Assembly: GCA_003533505.1 (NCBI GenBank) | Contig: DQGD01000013.1 | Coordinates: 1-49,846, forward strand | Source of the DNA: Clostridiales bacterium | Lineage (GTDB): Bacteria > Bacillota > Clostridia > Christensenellales > Pumilibacteraceae | Length of the DNA: 49,846 nt | Direction: 5' to 3' | Position numbers and translations under genes: made by a program | Shown here: positions 32,111-41,779 of the stretch, piece after piece | Numbering within the stretch: position 1 is the first letter of the stretch | Layout of the letters: the number at the start of each line of letters is the position of its first letter | Notes under the pieces: model-generated | Told to the model about the DNA's origin: nothing | The model's database searches: none | Seen by the model: only the letters and a program-made list of their open reading frames with translations

Positions 32111-33283
32111 CTATTTCCTTTTCGGATTTTTCCAATCGTAAATCGGCGGTATCGCCGTTTCCTCGAACGGCAGGCGGAAAAACCGCGAGTCGTCGAAATC
32201 TTTGCCGCCGTTTTCCCTGCGCTTTATCAACGACACCAGCATTTCGACGTCCTCCGTCTTATGCGCGTGCCGTCCCGGGCGGAAGTACCAAAAGAGCTCG
32301 TCGCCTGCGCCGAGAAAGTCGTAGACTTCCTTTGCCGCCACGGTGGTCTGCCACGCGCCCACGGGATTGCTCCATATGTCGTGCGCGGCTTCGGAAAGGA
32401 ACAGCGTGCGCGGCGCAATCATCGCCTTTAATTCGTGACAGTCGAACGGCAGTTCGTTCTCGCGAGCGACGTACTTGCCCATTCCCTCTCCTATCCAATA
32501 ATAGAAATTGTGCCACAAATCACTCAACCGCTCCGAACGCGCTTCGACGCCGTTTTCGTCCAAAGCCACAAGGTGCGAGCGATAGCACGAGCACGACCCG
32601 GCGCAAGTTTCGTTGGGATTGACAATCGCCACGCGCTCGTCCAGCGCTCCTGCGAGTGCGCATGTCTTACCGCCGCGCGAGTGCCCCGTAAAGGCTATGC
32701 AGTCGAGATTGACGAGCCCGATTTGTTCCAACGCATCAACTACTCGCGAGTAGCCCCAAGCCCACGCCGAAAGCGCGCCGCATTCAAGTCCCGGGTACGC
32801 CTCGAAAAGCTGACCCGTGCCGCGCTTTTCGCCCATAACGTCGTTCGCGATCTCGGTTCTGTCGAAAATCGCCCACGCCACGCCGCGCTCGAGAGCTGCC
32901 CCCAACCACTGCTTGTCCATGCTGTAATTGAAGCAGCCGTCGCCGTCCACGATGACAGGCGGATTTACTGCGTTGTCCGGCAAAATCAGCTTCATTCTGA
33001 ACGTGACCGGGTGCGCCTCGGTTCCGGATTTTATCCTGTAAACGCGAGTTTTGTCGCCGTTGTACAGCATTTCGACAGCCATTAGCTCGGGGGCAGGCGG
33101 TTGTACGCCGTACTGAAGTTCGATTACGGACTTATAAAGCTCCTTTTTCCGCGCCGCCCAATCGGCTTCGGTCGCAACCCGTTTTCCGTCCTCGAACAAA
33201 AACGGATCGGGAAGCTTGCCCGTTATCTCGTATTTGATTATTTTCAATAAGTCCGGAGTAACCATAGCTCGTTTTTCATCCAT
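32111..33283 (-). CDS. Alpha/beta-hydrolase, CE15-like (glucuronoyl esterase-type) or related carbohydrate esterase
   Basis: A 390-residue protein without signal peptide. The nucleophile elbow GHSRGGKT (Ser) and ALDERVAIVNPNETCAGSC resemble bacterial CE15 proteins, which cut ester bonds between 4-O-methyl-glucuronic acid and lignin. RGVAWAIFDRTEI and LSAWAWGYSRVVDALE are also typical. A His near the C-terminus (PGRHAHK) can complete the triad. It acts inside the cell here, probably on an imported acylated sugar. It lies 12 bases after the isomerase/epimerase gene. AGGAG precedes the ATG. Confidence 0.8.
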   Translation of the reverse strand: MDEKRAMVTPDLLKIIKYEITGKLPDPFLFEDGKRVATEADWAARKKELYKSVIELQYGVQPPAPELMAVEMLYNGDKTRVYRIKSGTEAHPVTFRMKLILPDNAVNPPVIVDGDGCFNYSMDKQWLGAALERGVAWAIFDRTEIANDVMGEKRGTGQLFEAYPGLECGALSAWAWGYSRVVDALEQIGLVNLDCIAFTGHSRGGKTCALAGALDERVAIVNPNETCAGSCSCYRSHLVALDENGVEARSERLSDLWHNFYYWIGEGMGKYVARENELPFDCHELKAMIAPRTLFLSEAAHDIWSNPVGAWQTTVAAKEVYDFLGAGDELFWYFRPGRHAHKTEDVEMLVSLIKRRENGGKDFDDSRFFRLPFEETAIPPIYDWKNPKRK

Positions 33284-33295
33284 AATTTTCTCCTC

Positions 33296-34069
33296 TTAAA
33301 CCCTGCGGAACGCGTCCATCAGCGAAAACGCCTCGTCAATATCGTCGCGAACGCTATTTCGCACACAACATTCGAGGCTGATTCTGCCGCCCGAATACCC
33401 GGCGTTTTTCAGCGCGTCGGCGCACTCTTGCACCATAGCCTCGTCGCCCTCTCGCGGCGAGCATCTGTCGGGATTAAGCCGCGCAAAGTGCGCGTGCCAC
33501 AACCTGTCTTTTGCCTTGACCAAATCGTCGGGCGTTTCGTTCTCGACGAAGTAATGATAAAAGTCGACAATCGTGCCCACGGATTTATGATCAGTCCTGC
33601 GGCAAAGCTCAGCGCCCTCGCTGACGGTGTTCACGAAATTGCATTCGCAGTGATTGAGCGGCTCTATCGCAACGCGCATGCCCACTTTTTCCGCCGCGTC
33701 GCCGGCGATGCGCAGAATGTCGATAAACCGCTTCTCGGCGTCCTCGCGGCTCATGCCGTTCGGCACCGAACGCGCCCCTGCCGAACCTATCACGGCTATC
33801 TCGCCGCCCAGAATCGCCGCTCTTTCCATCGCGCGCTCGCAGTAGTCGCGAAACCACGAGTCCGGCTCGGCGTACAGCTTCACGCCGCCGTCAAAGAAGC
33901 AGTTAAACGCCTCGGACTTGAGCCCCGTTCTTCGCGGAAGCTCCCTTACCGCTCGAAACTCCTCGTCCGTCATCGCGGCAATCGGCGCAAGATTTTCCTC
34001 GAAGTAGTCATAGCCCCTCTCCGCCGCGACAAGCCAATCGTCCGGACGTCCGGCAACACCTATTCTCAT
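33296..34069 (-). CDS. Sugar phosphate isomerase/epimerase (xylose-isomerase-like TIM barrel)
   Basis: A 257-residue TIM barrel protein of the AP-endonuclease-2/IolE-like superfamily. Metal-binding residues are visible in RVAIEPLNHCECNF (Glu), IVDFYHYF (Asp/His), HAHFARL (His) and RISLECC (Glu). Reaction cannot be specified; related proteins are ketose 3-epimerases, inosose dehydratases and hydroxypyruvate isomerases. GGGAGG precedes the ATG; a promoter at 34109-34138 drives it with the esterase. Confidence 0.87.
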   Translation of the reverse strand: MRIGVAGRPDDWLVAAERGYDYFEENLAPIAAMTDEEFRAVRELPRRTGLKSEAFNCFFDGGVKLYAEPDSWFRDYCERAMERAAILGGEIAVIGSAGARSVPNGMSREDAEKRFIDILRIAGDAAEKVGMRVAIEPLNHCECNFVNTVSEGAELCRRTDHKSVGTIVDFYHYFVENETPDDLVKAKDRLWHAHFARLNPDRCSPREGDEAMVQECADALKNAGYSGGRISLECCVRNSVRDDIDEAFSLMDAFRRV

Positions 34070-34108
34070 CGTTTTCCTCCCGTATTGTTTTATATCGAGG
34101 TTACGTTA

Positions 34109-34138
34109 AGTATATCCCAAGGTCGACGGTCTTGTCAA
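34109..34138 (-). promoter_or_regulatory. Promoter of the isomerase-esterase unit
   Basis: TTGACA (34138-34133) and TATACT (34114-34109) on the minus strand, 18-bp spacer. Confidence 0.65.
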
Positions 34139-34171
34139 CTCCGGGGGCATTGCATTATCCGCTTCTATCAT

Positions 34172-34212
34172 TGTAAAAAACGCAAAAGCGTCGGGACAAA
34201 CCTCGGCGCTTT
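34172..34212 (-). terminator. Terminator after the phosphoesterase gene
   Basis: Imperfect stem (AAGCG..GAGG / CCCGACGCTT) followed on the minus strand by GCG and six T; it separates the two sugar units. Confidence 0.65.
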
Positions 34213-34239
34213 CGGTTCTTGATTTTAACTTTTCGGTTT

Positions 34240-35364
34240 TTATCCGCGCGGTTTTTGGTAGTAGACGACATAGGGCTTCGGCTTGTCGGACGGCGTGTAC
34301 CCCGGCTCCGAGCCCGTATTGCGGATATAGAACGTGACCTTTTCCTCATCCGCGACGAACACGAGGTACTGCGCGAGCGTGGGCGTGCCGGTCTTGAGGT
34401 AGAACTCCTTTTCGGGCTTGCCGCCGTAGCCCGTCAGCCCGTCGCGGAGAAAGTACTCGTCGCCGAACGGGCGCAAGCCGCCCATGTGCACGAACGTGTA
34501 GTCGTATTCCTTGCCGCGGTTATCGAGGCTCGCGAGATTGATGTCGAGCGGCTCGGCGTTTCTAAGGTGAATCACCGCGCCCGACGAGTAGTCCTTATAG
34601 CAGCAGCTCTCGCCGTGAATGTGCCCGTAGAGGTAGAACGCGTTGCGGTGTCCCTTAAACATTTCGTAGAACAGCGGCACGTTGCCGTCAAACGTTTCGT
34701 GGTATTTTTTGTTCTGATAGCAGCCTGCCGACAGGTGCCCCACGACGAAAATCGGCCTATAGCCCGTCCGATCGATTTCGTCCATTTTCGCCTTGACCCA
34801 GCGCAGCGTTTCGTCGGTGTAAATGCCGTCGTGCGTGTTGAACGCGCTGTCGGGGTCGACGTCGATACCGATAAAGTCGAAGCCGCCTATTACATAGTGG
34901 AACGCGTTTAGGTACCGCTCCCCGGGCTTTTGGCTCGAGTGCGCGACAAGCTTCTCGGAGCCGCGCAAAACTCCAAGCGACTCGTCCATAAAATCGTAGA
35001 AGTCGGTGGTGTTGTACGGCGCGTTGTCGGCGGTGCCGATGTCGCCGAGTATCATGTCGTTGTTTCCCGAAACGTACAGCGCTTTGCCGTCCTTAGTGAC
35101 GCCTGCGGTCGCCGCGCCGAGCTTCGCCTTCAAGTCGAGAAAGTTCTTTTTGGGCAGCGCGCACGACTTCGTCCAATCGGGATAGTCCGACACGTTGTCG
35201 CCGCCGTTTATCGCCAAATCCGCCTTGCCGAACTCCGCTACCGCAAGGTCGCACGCCGCAACGAACGACGAGCGCAAGGTCGTCGGGTAGTCCAGCATCG
35301 CCTGCTGATTGTGTATGTCCGTAAAGCAGAACGCCGTGAGCGTTCTTTTTCCGCTTTCGTTCAT
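34240..35364 (-). CDS. Calcineurin-like metallophosphoesterase
   Basis: A 374-residue protein from the ATG at 35364, ten bases after GGAG; the ATG three codons earlier is too close to that site. Metal-binding motifs in order: FTDIHN (DxH), INGGDNVSD (GD), SGNNDM (a GNHD variant with Asn replacing His), VVGHLS and YGHIHGE. The Asn in GNND replaces the usual catalytic His. Family members hydrolyse phosphomonoesters or diesters. No signal peptide is seen. Fourth gene in the unit with the ROK kinase and the MFS transporter, so a sugar-phosphate substrate is possible. Confidence 0.85.
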   Translation of the reverse strand: MNESGKRTLTAFCFTDIHNQQAMLDYPTTLRSSFVAACDLAVAEFGKADLAINGGDNVSDYPDWTKSCALPKKNFLDLKAKLGAATAGVTKDGKALYVSGNNDMILGDIGTADNAPYNTTDFYDFMDESLGVLRGSEKLVAHSSQKPGERYLNAFHYVIGGFDFIGIDVDPDSAFNTHDGIYTDETLRWVKAKMDEIDRTGYRPIFVVGHLSAGCYQNKKYHETFDGNVPLFYEMFKGHRNAFYLYGHIHGESCCYKDYSSGAVIHLRNAEPLDINLASLDNRGKEYDYTFVHMGGLRPFGDEYFLRDGLTGYGGKPEKEFYLKTGTPTLAQYLVFVADEEKVTFYIRNTGSEPGYTPSDKPKPYVVYYQKPRG

Positions 35365-35404
35365 GTTCTTCATGCTCCGTTTATCTCGTTGTGAATTTTG
35401 TTTT

Positions 35405-36376
35405 TTACAAAAGCGTTTCCACGCCGCCGCCCAGCATCAACGAAGCCGCGCCGATAAGCCCTGCGTCGTTGCCGAGCGTCGCCACGGTGATTTCCGTTTC
35501 GGGCACGGTGTCGCCGCCGTAGGTATTCGCTTTCACGAACTCCCTGAGCGGCTTTAACAGATACTCGCCCTGAGCGCACACGCCGCCGCCGAGAATGACA
35601 GCCTGCGGACGGAAGATATTGATAAAGTTGCAGACGCCCTCGCCGAGGTACTTTACATAGTTTTCGACCACTTCCATAGCCGCTTTGTCGCCTTTTTTCG
35701 CGCACTCGAACGACGTTCTGCCGTCAACCGCATCAAGGCTGCCGCCGACAAAATCCCACATCGCCGAGGTCTTGTCCTTTTCCATAGCGCGCTTGGTGTC
35801 GCGAATGAGCGCGGTCGCAGAAGCGTAAGCCTCCATGCAGCCGCGTCTGCCGCAGGCGCACGGCTCGCCGCCCTTGACGATTACCATGTGACCGAGCTCC
35901 GCGCCCTTGGAGCGATAGCCTTCGAACAGCTTGTTCTCTATAATCACGCCGCCGCCCACGCCCGTGCCCAGCGTCACGAACACGGTGTCGGAGTAAGCCT
36001 TACCTGCGCCGAACTTGGTTTCGCCGAGCGCCGCGACGTTAGCGTCGTTGCTTATCTTTACGGGCAAGTCGACGTATTTTCTCAGCTCGCTCGCCACATT
36101 CGCGTTTTTCCAACAGAGGTTGCACGAATAGTCGACTATGCCGCGCGCGCTGTCGATTGCGCCGGGGCAGCCTATTCCCACGCCCGTAAGCTCGCTCATG
36201 GGGATTTTCGCCTCTTCGGCGAGCGCGATAAGCTGCGCGCCTATGTCCTTTATTATCGCCTTATAATCGCGGCTCCTGTCCGTCTTAATCGACGACTTGA
36301 CTACGATTTTTCCCTGCTCGTCGACAATGCCGGACTTCACTCCGGTGCCGCCGATGTCCACTCCGAATACGTACAT
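35405..36376 (-). CDS. ROK-family sugar kinase (glucokinase-like)
   Basis: A 323-residue protein from the ATG at 36376 (AAAGGAG upstream). The phosphate-binding motif FGVDIGGT (4-11), catalytic Asp in SNDAN (Asp111) and the zinc site GHM...CACGRRGC (His163, Cys173, Cys175, Cys180) identify an active ROK kinase. It phosphorylates a hexose such as glucose, N-acetylglucosamine or N-acetylmannosamine with ATP. The MFS transporter gene ends five bases upstream, so uptake and phosphorylation are coupled. Confidence 0.93.
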   Translation of the reverse strand: MYVFGVDIGGTGVKSGIVDEQGKIVVKSSIKTDRSRDYKAIIKDIGAQLIALAEEAKIPMSELTGVGIGCPGAIDSARGIVDYSCNLCWKNANVASELRKYVDLPVKISNDANVAALGETKFGAGKAYSDTVFVTLGTGVGGGVIIENKLFEGYRSKGAELGHMVIVKGGEPCACGRRGCMEAYASATALIRDTKRAMEKDKTSAMWDFVGGSLDAVDGRTSFECAKKGDKAAMEVVENYVKYLGEGVCNFINIFRPQAVILGGGVCAQGEYLLKPLREFVKANTYGGDTVPETEITVATLGNDAGLIGAASLMLGGGVETLL

Positions 36377-36381
36377 AATTT

Positions 36382-37689
36382 CTAGCTCCTTTCCGCGCCG
36401 TCGATAGCTCCCGGCACGGGGTTGTTTTTTTTCGATAGTATGAGATTGCTTATAAAACACGTCAGCGGCACAAGCGAGCTTATCGCAAACGCGACGTTGA
36501 GCCCGACTCCGTCCGCGATAAAGCCGGCGACCGTCGGGAAAACGCTCGCTCCCACGTCGCCGCAGATGGCGAGTATCGCGAACACCCACGCGCCCGACGC
36601 GGGGAATCTGCGCGAGGCGACCACAAGCGTGCCCGGCCACAACAGTCCGCTGAAAAATCCGCACAGCACGCACGCGACGAGCGCAACCCACGCCACGGGC
36701 ACGAGCCCCACGACGAGGTAGAGAACGAAGCTTGCGAAGCTGCCGACAATCAGCGCCTTATTCATGTCCAGCCTGTCGCCGAGTATTCCGTAGCCCGTCC
36801 GCGCAATGCCCATCATCACCGCGAACAAGCCCATTCCCACGAGGTCGGACGTCGCCTTGTCGAAGCCCAGCGATTTCTGCGAAAACGTGGTAACGTACTG
36901 ATTCATCACGATTTCCGTGCCGCCGGCGGTGAAAATCGCCAGCATTGCCGCCAGCATGAACGGCGACAAGAGCGTTTTGCCCTTTGCCCTCGCGCCGCCG
37001 TTCTCTACGGGCAGGCGGTTAATCGGGCAAATCGAAAACAGGATTATTCCGACGACGGGGAGCACGCACCACAGCAGCACTATGTAATGCCAATACCTGC
37101 CGCCGACGAATACCACGAACAGCGACGTCACGACAATAGTCAGCACCTGACCCCAGGCGTAAAACGAATGCATGAGTGCCAGCGCGCCCGACTTCGACTT
37201 GCTGTCGGGAATCGCGTCGGTTATCGGAGTGATTATCACTTCCGCCATGCCGCCCGAAAACGCGAAAATCACCGTCGCCGGCAGCATCGCGTAGTACGTC
37301 AGTCCGTTTTCCGCCACAAACGGCAGCATGGGCAATAGCGCCAAAAGCGCAAGCCCCACAGCCGACAGCGACACCGACGTGAGCGCGGTTTTGCGATAGG
37401 AAAGCTTGTCGATTGTCGCGGTGAGAATTATGTCGGCGAGAAGCTGCGCGACGAAGTTTACGCCTACGAACACGCCGAGCTGCCACACCTCGAAACCGTA
37501 CAGGTCCATAAAAGTGGTAAACAAAAGGGCGACGATACTCGCTACCACCGCCTGATTCGCAATGCAGGCAACGCACGCCAAAAAAGTGAGCTTGTAGGAG
37601 CGCTGTTTGACCTGTTTTGCGTTTTCGTCTATCTCTTTCGTCATAAGCAGTCCCTCGGCTTCGGCAGAAGCGCCAAAGCCCGTCGGCAT
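36382..37689 (-). CDS. MFS sugar transporter
   Basis: A 435-residue membrane protein with about twelve helices, matching the FucP/MFS glucose-type group: FSGGMAEVIITPITDAIP, LGDRLDMNKAL, VLCGFFSGLLWPGTLVV, ILAICGDVGASVFP. The ATG at 37689 has GGAG six bases upstream; ATG 37644 (GAGGG upstream) is an alternative start and the frame opens at a TTG at 37719. It imports the substrate of the ROK kinase immediately downstream. Confidence 0.9.
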   Translation of the reverse strand: MPTGFGASAEAEGLLMTKEIDENAKQVKQRSYKLTFLACVACIANQAVVASIVALLFTTFMDLYGFEVWQLGVFVGVNFVAQLLADIILTATIDKLSYRKTALTSVSLSAVGLALLALLPMLPFVAENGLTYYAMLPATVIFAFSGGMAEVIITPITDAIPDSKSKSGALALMHSFYAWGQVLTIVVTSLFVVFVGGRYWHYIVLLWCVLPVVGIILFSICPINRLPVENGGARAKGKTLLSPFMLAAMLAIFTAGGTEIVMNQYVTTFSQKSLGFDKATSDLVGMGLFAVMMGIARTGYGILGDRLDMNKALIVGSFASFVLYLVVGLVPVAWVALVACVLCGFFSGLLWPGTLVVASRRFPASGAWVFAILAICGDVGASVFPTVAGFIADGVGLNVAFAISSLVPLTCFISNLILSKKNNPVPGAIDGAERS

Positions 37690-37715
37690 AATTTTCTCCG
37701 CGTTGCGCGGACTCG

Positions 37716-38816
37716 TCAATCGGTTCTTTTCGTTATTATATCGATTTTTTCGAGCAGCTTTTCTCTGTCCTCTTCGTTGCGCTCGCCCAGATACTCGCCG
37801 AATACCTGCGCCGCGCGGCTCTTTACCGCTCTATGCCGCTTTGCGGCTGTCGGCTTGTTTTCGGCAGTGATTTCCGTAGCTATAGGTTCCGTCGGAGCTG
37901 CCGCATCCGTGGGCTCTTCTACCTCTATCGACTCGACAGGAGCTGTCGCCTCCGTGGGTTCTTCGGTTGGTTTTTGTTCGGGAGAAACGACTTCTTCCTC
38001 TTCCGCAGCCGCAGGTTCTTCTACCGTTTCAATTGTTTTTTCTTCCGCGGCTTCGGGCTCTTCTACCATAGCCTCGGGTTCCTCTACTGCAACCTCGGGT
38101 TGCTCGATTTCCGTTTCGGGTTCGGAAGAAACTACCGTTTTTTCTTCCGCAGCCTCGGGTTCTTCTACCGTTTCAATCGGTTTTACCTCGGTTTCCTCGG
38201 GTTCGATTGCCGCTTCTTTTTCGGTAATCTCCGCCGCCTCGGGTTCTTCTGCCGATTCTTTTTCGGCAGTTTCGACATTCTCGTGCTGCGCGGCGTTTTC
38301 GTCGTCGGAAGTCTCCGTTTCAATCGGCTCGAACGCGCTTTGCTCGTCGACGTCGCTACTTACGACGTAGTAGCCCTCGCCGTCGACGTCCCTGCTCCAC
38401 ACGGCGCGAGAAACGCCTCTGCGAATACAGGTGAGCGCAACCAGCGCGAGCGCGAGCAACGTGACTCCGTACATCAGCAGTTCAATCGTCGCGTGCTCGA
38501 ACGCCACGCCGAAGAAAACTCCGAGTCCCGGCACGGTAAACAGCGTGTTGCCGTCGTGAACTATTGACAGTGCGCCGCCCACTATTACGCAGTCGAGCTT
38601 GAGAAATTCCGTCTTGAAAATAATCGAGATGAGGCACGCCGCGATTCCTGCCACAACCACGATTATCGCCGCGGTAAGCCATGCCGCAAACGCGCCGCCC
38701 GAAAGGCGTTTTTTCATTCTCGCCGTCATCACGATTAAAGCGGCGGCAAGGCACGCGATCGCCGCCACAACCCCTATAAAGCAGCCGAGCTGCGCTTTAT
38801 CGGAAAAATCAATCAT
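37716..38816 (-). CDS. Membrane protein with long acidic Glu/Pro/Val-rich repeat tail
   Basis: A 366-residue protein: about three transmembrane helices (residues 5-30, 42-67, 107-135) and then, from about 150 to 320, a low-complexity acidic region built from degenerate VEEPEAAEEKT-type repeats. It ends with a basic segment (AAKRHRAVKSRAAQVFGEYLG). No domain I can name. The repeats suggest a flexible cytoplasmic tail with a positively charged C-terminal end. It is the first gene of the unit that continues with the MFS transporter (27-base gap). Confidence 0.8.
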   Translation of the reverse strand: MIDFSDKAQLGCFIGVVAAIACLAAALIVMTARMKKRLSGGAFAAWLTAAIIVVVAGIAACLISIIFKTEFLKLDCVIVGGALSIVHDGNTLFTVPGLGVFFGVAFEHATIELLMYGVTLLALALVALTCIRRGVSRAVWSRDVDGEGYYVVSSDVDEQSAFEPIETETSDDENAAQHENVETAEKESAEEPEAAEITEKEAAIEPEETEVKPIETVEEPEAAEEKTVVSSEPETEIEQPEVAVEEPEAMVEEPEAAEEKTIETVEEPAAAEEEEVVSPEQKPTEEPTEATAPVESIEVEEPTDAAAPTEPIATEITAENKPTAAKRHRAVKSRAAQVFGEYLGERNEEDREKLLEKIDIITKRTD

Positions 38817-38848
38817 TTGAGTGTATCTTCCTTATTTCTGTTGCTTCC

Positions 38849-38877
38849 ATTATATACCGTCTTTTTTCGCCTGTCAA
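38849..38877 (-). promoter_or_regulatory. Promoter of the acidic protein-MFS-ROK-phosphoesterase unit
   Basis: TTGACA (38877-38872) and TATAAT (38854-38849) on the minus strand, 17-bp spacer. Confidence 0.85.
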
Positions 38878-38969
38878 TAATTAACGCCGAAAGTACCGAA
38901 TTTACGCGAATTTCGTGCAAACATGCTGTCCTATTTCCACAGTGGAAGCGCACTCTGTCCGCACTCGAG

Positions 38970-41249
38970 CTATTTTCTCTCGAAAACGCGCACCGCCGTC
39001 ACGGTCATATCGTCGCGACCGACTCCGCCCGACCGCCGCTTCGCCTCGTTCATCACCTCGCTCGCCAGCGTTTCCACGTTGTCGCACGAAGCGTTGTTTA
39101 TGAGATTTCTCAGCTCGTCGCCCGTAAACAAATCGGTCACGCCGTCCGAGGCGAAAACCACTATATCGCCGCTTGCGAACTCGTCGGTGCGCACGAACGG
39201 CGCGATTTCGCCGAGCGCTCCGAGCGGCAACGCGCTGCCGTCTACCGCCGTCGTGCCCGAGGGCGTTTTTATGTACGAGGTCGGACTGCCCAGCTTGATT
39301 ATCGTGCGCTCGCGAGTGGACAAATCGCACACCATGACGTCAAACGCCGCAAAGCCTTCGCCCGTGCTCACCGACAAAAACCGATTCACCTCGTCTATCA
39401 CGAATTCGCCCGGGTAGCCCGCCCTGAAAAAGCTCTCCACAAGCTCGACGGCGGTTTCGCTGATTCGCCCGGCTTCCCTGCCGCTGCCCATGCCGTCGCA
39501 CAGCGCAGCCATAAACCTGTTTTGCCCAAGTCTGACGAACGAGTGCGTGTCGCCCGTCGCCGCGCGGTTTTTAGACGAACCTGCAACCGCAAACACCGCG
39601 TCGAACGGCGGCTTTTCGCGCATTTCCACCATCGAATAACCGGGGTACGCGCACTTTTCCGTGCGCTTGACCGCAAACGCGCTGCCAAAAACCCTGCCCG
39701 TTATCGCCGCGATTTCATCGGGCGAAGCGGCTCCGCTCCGCATAAACGCCGCAACCGCGTTTTCCGCGCCGTGCGTGACCACGACGTCGGCGACGGCTAT
39801 TCCGCGCTCGCCGAGCTCGGTTTTCAGCGCGCGCTCGCTCGCCTCGTCGCGCCCCGATTCCGCCGCGATTTCGTCGGCGGCTTCCGATAGAACGCTCGTC
39901 ACGCATCTTAATTGTTCGCCCATCGCTTCACGTCGCTCGCGGTCGGCTGTCGATTCCGCGCGCCGCTCTCGCGAGGCCGCGGCGTACTCGGCGGTCATCG
40001 ACAGAAACGCCGCCGTTTTCGGGCAGTCGTTCTCCACAAAGTACGGCACGTCCAACGCGGCGGCGCGCCCGTTCCTCCCGGCTATCTCGCACAGTTCCGT
40101 GAGCGCCGCGGTTTTGCCCTCGCACGTTTCATGCCTGTCGCAACGAGCGCAAACGGCGTTCTCGATTTCCACCGCGACTTCATCTGCCCCGGGCGTTCTG
40201 CCTGCTCCGCCTGCCGTCAACGCTCGCCGCATATCCGAAAAAATCTCCGCAAGCCCTCGCACCCTCGCGGCGAAATACGCGTTCTTGCGCTCGGTCACAT
40301 AGCGGTACGCCAGCCCCGTCACCGACGAGAAACGGCTGTTTTTAAGCTCGCGTAGCGCGCGTTTCGGGATAGCCGCATACAGCGCTCCGCCGATAAAGAA
40401 CGCCGCCATATCGAGCAAAAGCTCGTCGGTGCCGACGTAAAAATACAGCTCGAACAGCACCACCGCAGTCACCGCCGCTATCGCCGAGAGCAGCCTCGCC
40501 GCGTCGGAAAACACGAGGTAAATCGCCAGCGCGAACGTCGTCAGCGCAAAGACCGCTATCGAGCCCGTGGCGAGCGCGCCGCCCAAGCCTGCGGCTACCG
40601 CGGCAAACAGCCCTGCGCCCTTGCCGAGAAGAAACGCGGCGGTTCCTGCCGCGATTACCGCAAGCGCATAACCGAAATTCACGCCGAACGCTTCTATCGT
40701 AAACGCTCCGGCGGATAACGCGCACAAAATTATGCCCGTTCCGGCGAGGTCGGCGTCGGTGGGGCGCGCCGACGCGTTCGCAACCCCGAGCGCGCGGAAC
40801 ACGACGAGCGCGAAGCACAGCGAAAACATCGCTCCGAGCGGCGCGTACAGTCTGCTGCCGGCGGCTATTCCCCACCACAAAAATCCGCTCTCGGCGGCTG
40901 CGAACGTGACCGCGGCAAGCGCGACGAGCCGCTTCCCCTTGCACTTTTTGCGCAGCGCCGAAGCCGCGACGCAGGCTACGGCGGCGATTATCGACGAAAT
41001 GCACGGCAAAAGCTCGGTTGTCGCCGCAAACGACGAGATTATGTACAGCGTCGCTGCAAGCGGCACGCAAAAACCCTCGGAAAGCGCCAGCGCCAGCAAC
41101 GCTCCCGTCGCGAACGGACGCGAGTCGCCTATCGTCACTCGCCACGCGCACGCCAGCGCAGCCCCGAGCAGCGCATACTTAACCGCCTTTTTCAGCCACA
41201 GATAATTCCGCTCAGCAACCAATCCCGTTTCAGCCGTTTTTGTCGCCAT
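38970..41249 (-). CDS. spoIIE: Stage II sporulation protein E (SpoIIE) phosphatase
   Basis: A 759-residue protein of normal SpoIIE architecture: about ten transmembrane helices in residues 20-300, a central regulatory segment with a Cys-rich stretch (ENAVCARCDRHETCEGK), and a C-terminal PP2C-type phosphatase (MAALCDGMGSG, PTSYIKTPSG, DIVVFASDGVTDLFTGDELRNLI). In Bacillus and Clostridia it dephosphorylates SpoIIAA at the polar septum, switching on sigma-F in the forespore. AGGAAGG precedes the ATG. It stands alone; the next gene downstream has its own promoter. Its presence shows the organism belongs to a spore-forming lineage. Confidence 0.95.
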   Translation of the reverse strand: MATKTAETGLVAERNYLWLKKAVKYALLGAALACAWRVTIGDSRPFATGALLALALSEGFCVPLAATLYIISSFAATTELLPCISSIIAAVACVAASALRKKCKGKRLVALAAVTFAAAESGFLWWGIAAGSRLYAPLGAMFSLCFALVVFRALGVANASARPTDADLAGTGIILCALSAGAFTIEAFGVNFGYALAVIAAGTAAFLLGKGAGLFAAVAAGLGGALATGSIAVFALTTFALAIYLVFSDAARLLSAIAAVTAVVLFELYFYVGTDELLLDMAAFFIGGALYAAIPKRALRELKNSRFSSVTGLAYRYVTERKNAYFAARVRGLAEIFSDMRRALTAGGAGRTPGADEVAVEIENAVCARCDRHETCEGKTAALTELCEIAGRNGRAAALDVPYFVENDCPKTAAFLSMTAEYAAASRERRAESTADRERREAMGEQLRCVTSVLSEAADEIAAESGRDEASERALKTELGERGIAVADVVVTHGAENAVAAFMRSGAASPDEIAAITGRVFGSAFAVKRTEKCAYPGYSMVEMREKPPFDAVFAVAGSSKNRAATGDTHSFVRLGQNRFMAALCDGMGSGREAGRISETAVELVESFFRAGYPGEFVIDEVNRFLSVSTGEGFAAFDVMVCDLSTRERTIIKLGSPTSYIKTPSGTTAVDGSALPLGALGEIAPFVRTDEFASGDIVVFASDGVTDLFTGDELRNLINNASCDNVETLASEVMNEAKRRSGGVGRDDMTVTAVRVFERK

Positions 41250-41566
41250 AATACACCTTCCTTTTTTTCAATAGCTTTTATCGCTCTATAATGTTTTATA
41301 TCGCCTGTTTGTATAGCCTATCGATTCGCCCATGGCGCATTTTACCACTGCCCGTGTTGCACTTTCTGCGACCTTTTTACATCGGACGAGAAAGAGTCTA
41401 CGCCCCGTTATCGAGCTTTAATTATACACCTTCCGTCCGCACGAAACCTGTCGTATTTCGCGTTATTTTGCCGAAAAAAATCCTATTTCGCCCGATAAAC
41501 TCACCGAATATCGCACGGCAAGCATAAATCCGTCGCATAGTTTCCCCGGCCCCCGTTATAAAACAG

Positions 41567-41612
41567 AAAATCCCGAACGCAAGTCTCTCCTCTTGCCCTC
41601 GGGATTTTTATA
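41567..41612. terminator. Terminator-like hairpin
   Basis: AAATCCCGA/TCGGGATTT encloses a GCAAG/CTTGC stem, with T-runs on both sides. No gene is close enough to assign. Confidence 0.6.
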
Positions 41613-41779
41613 AATTGAGCATCGAAACAACGCGTTTCTCTATCCGCTATTTTGTTATATTTCGTCGAATCCGGATAAGTATTTAGAATTGTCAAAAGAC
41701 GACCCGAGCGTTTTCTTTCATACCCCCGATAAAACGCTTGTTGTTCTCATAAAACTTAAAGAAAAAGACGTGTGAAAAG

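Noticed and set aside
37690..37719. TTG start overlapping the previous stop for the MFS gene
   Set aside because: The ATG at 37689 has GGAG at good spacing, the TTG does not.
41447..41460. Spo0A-box-like sequence upstream of spoIIE (TGTCGTA)
   Set aside because: It matches the TGTCGAA consensus at only six of seven positions and lies about 200 bases from the start; too weak to claim.
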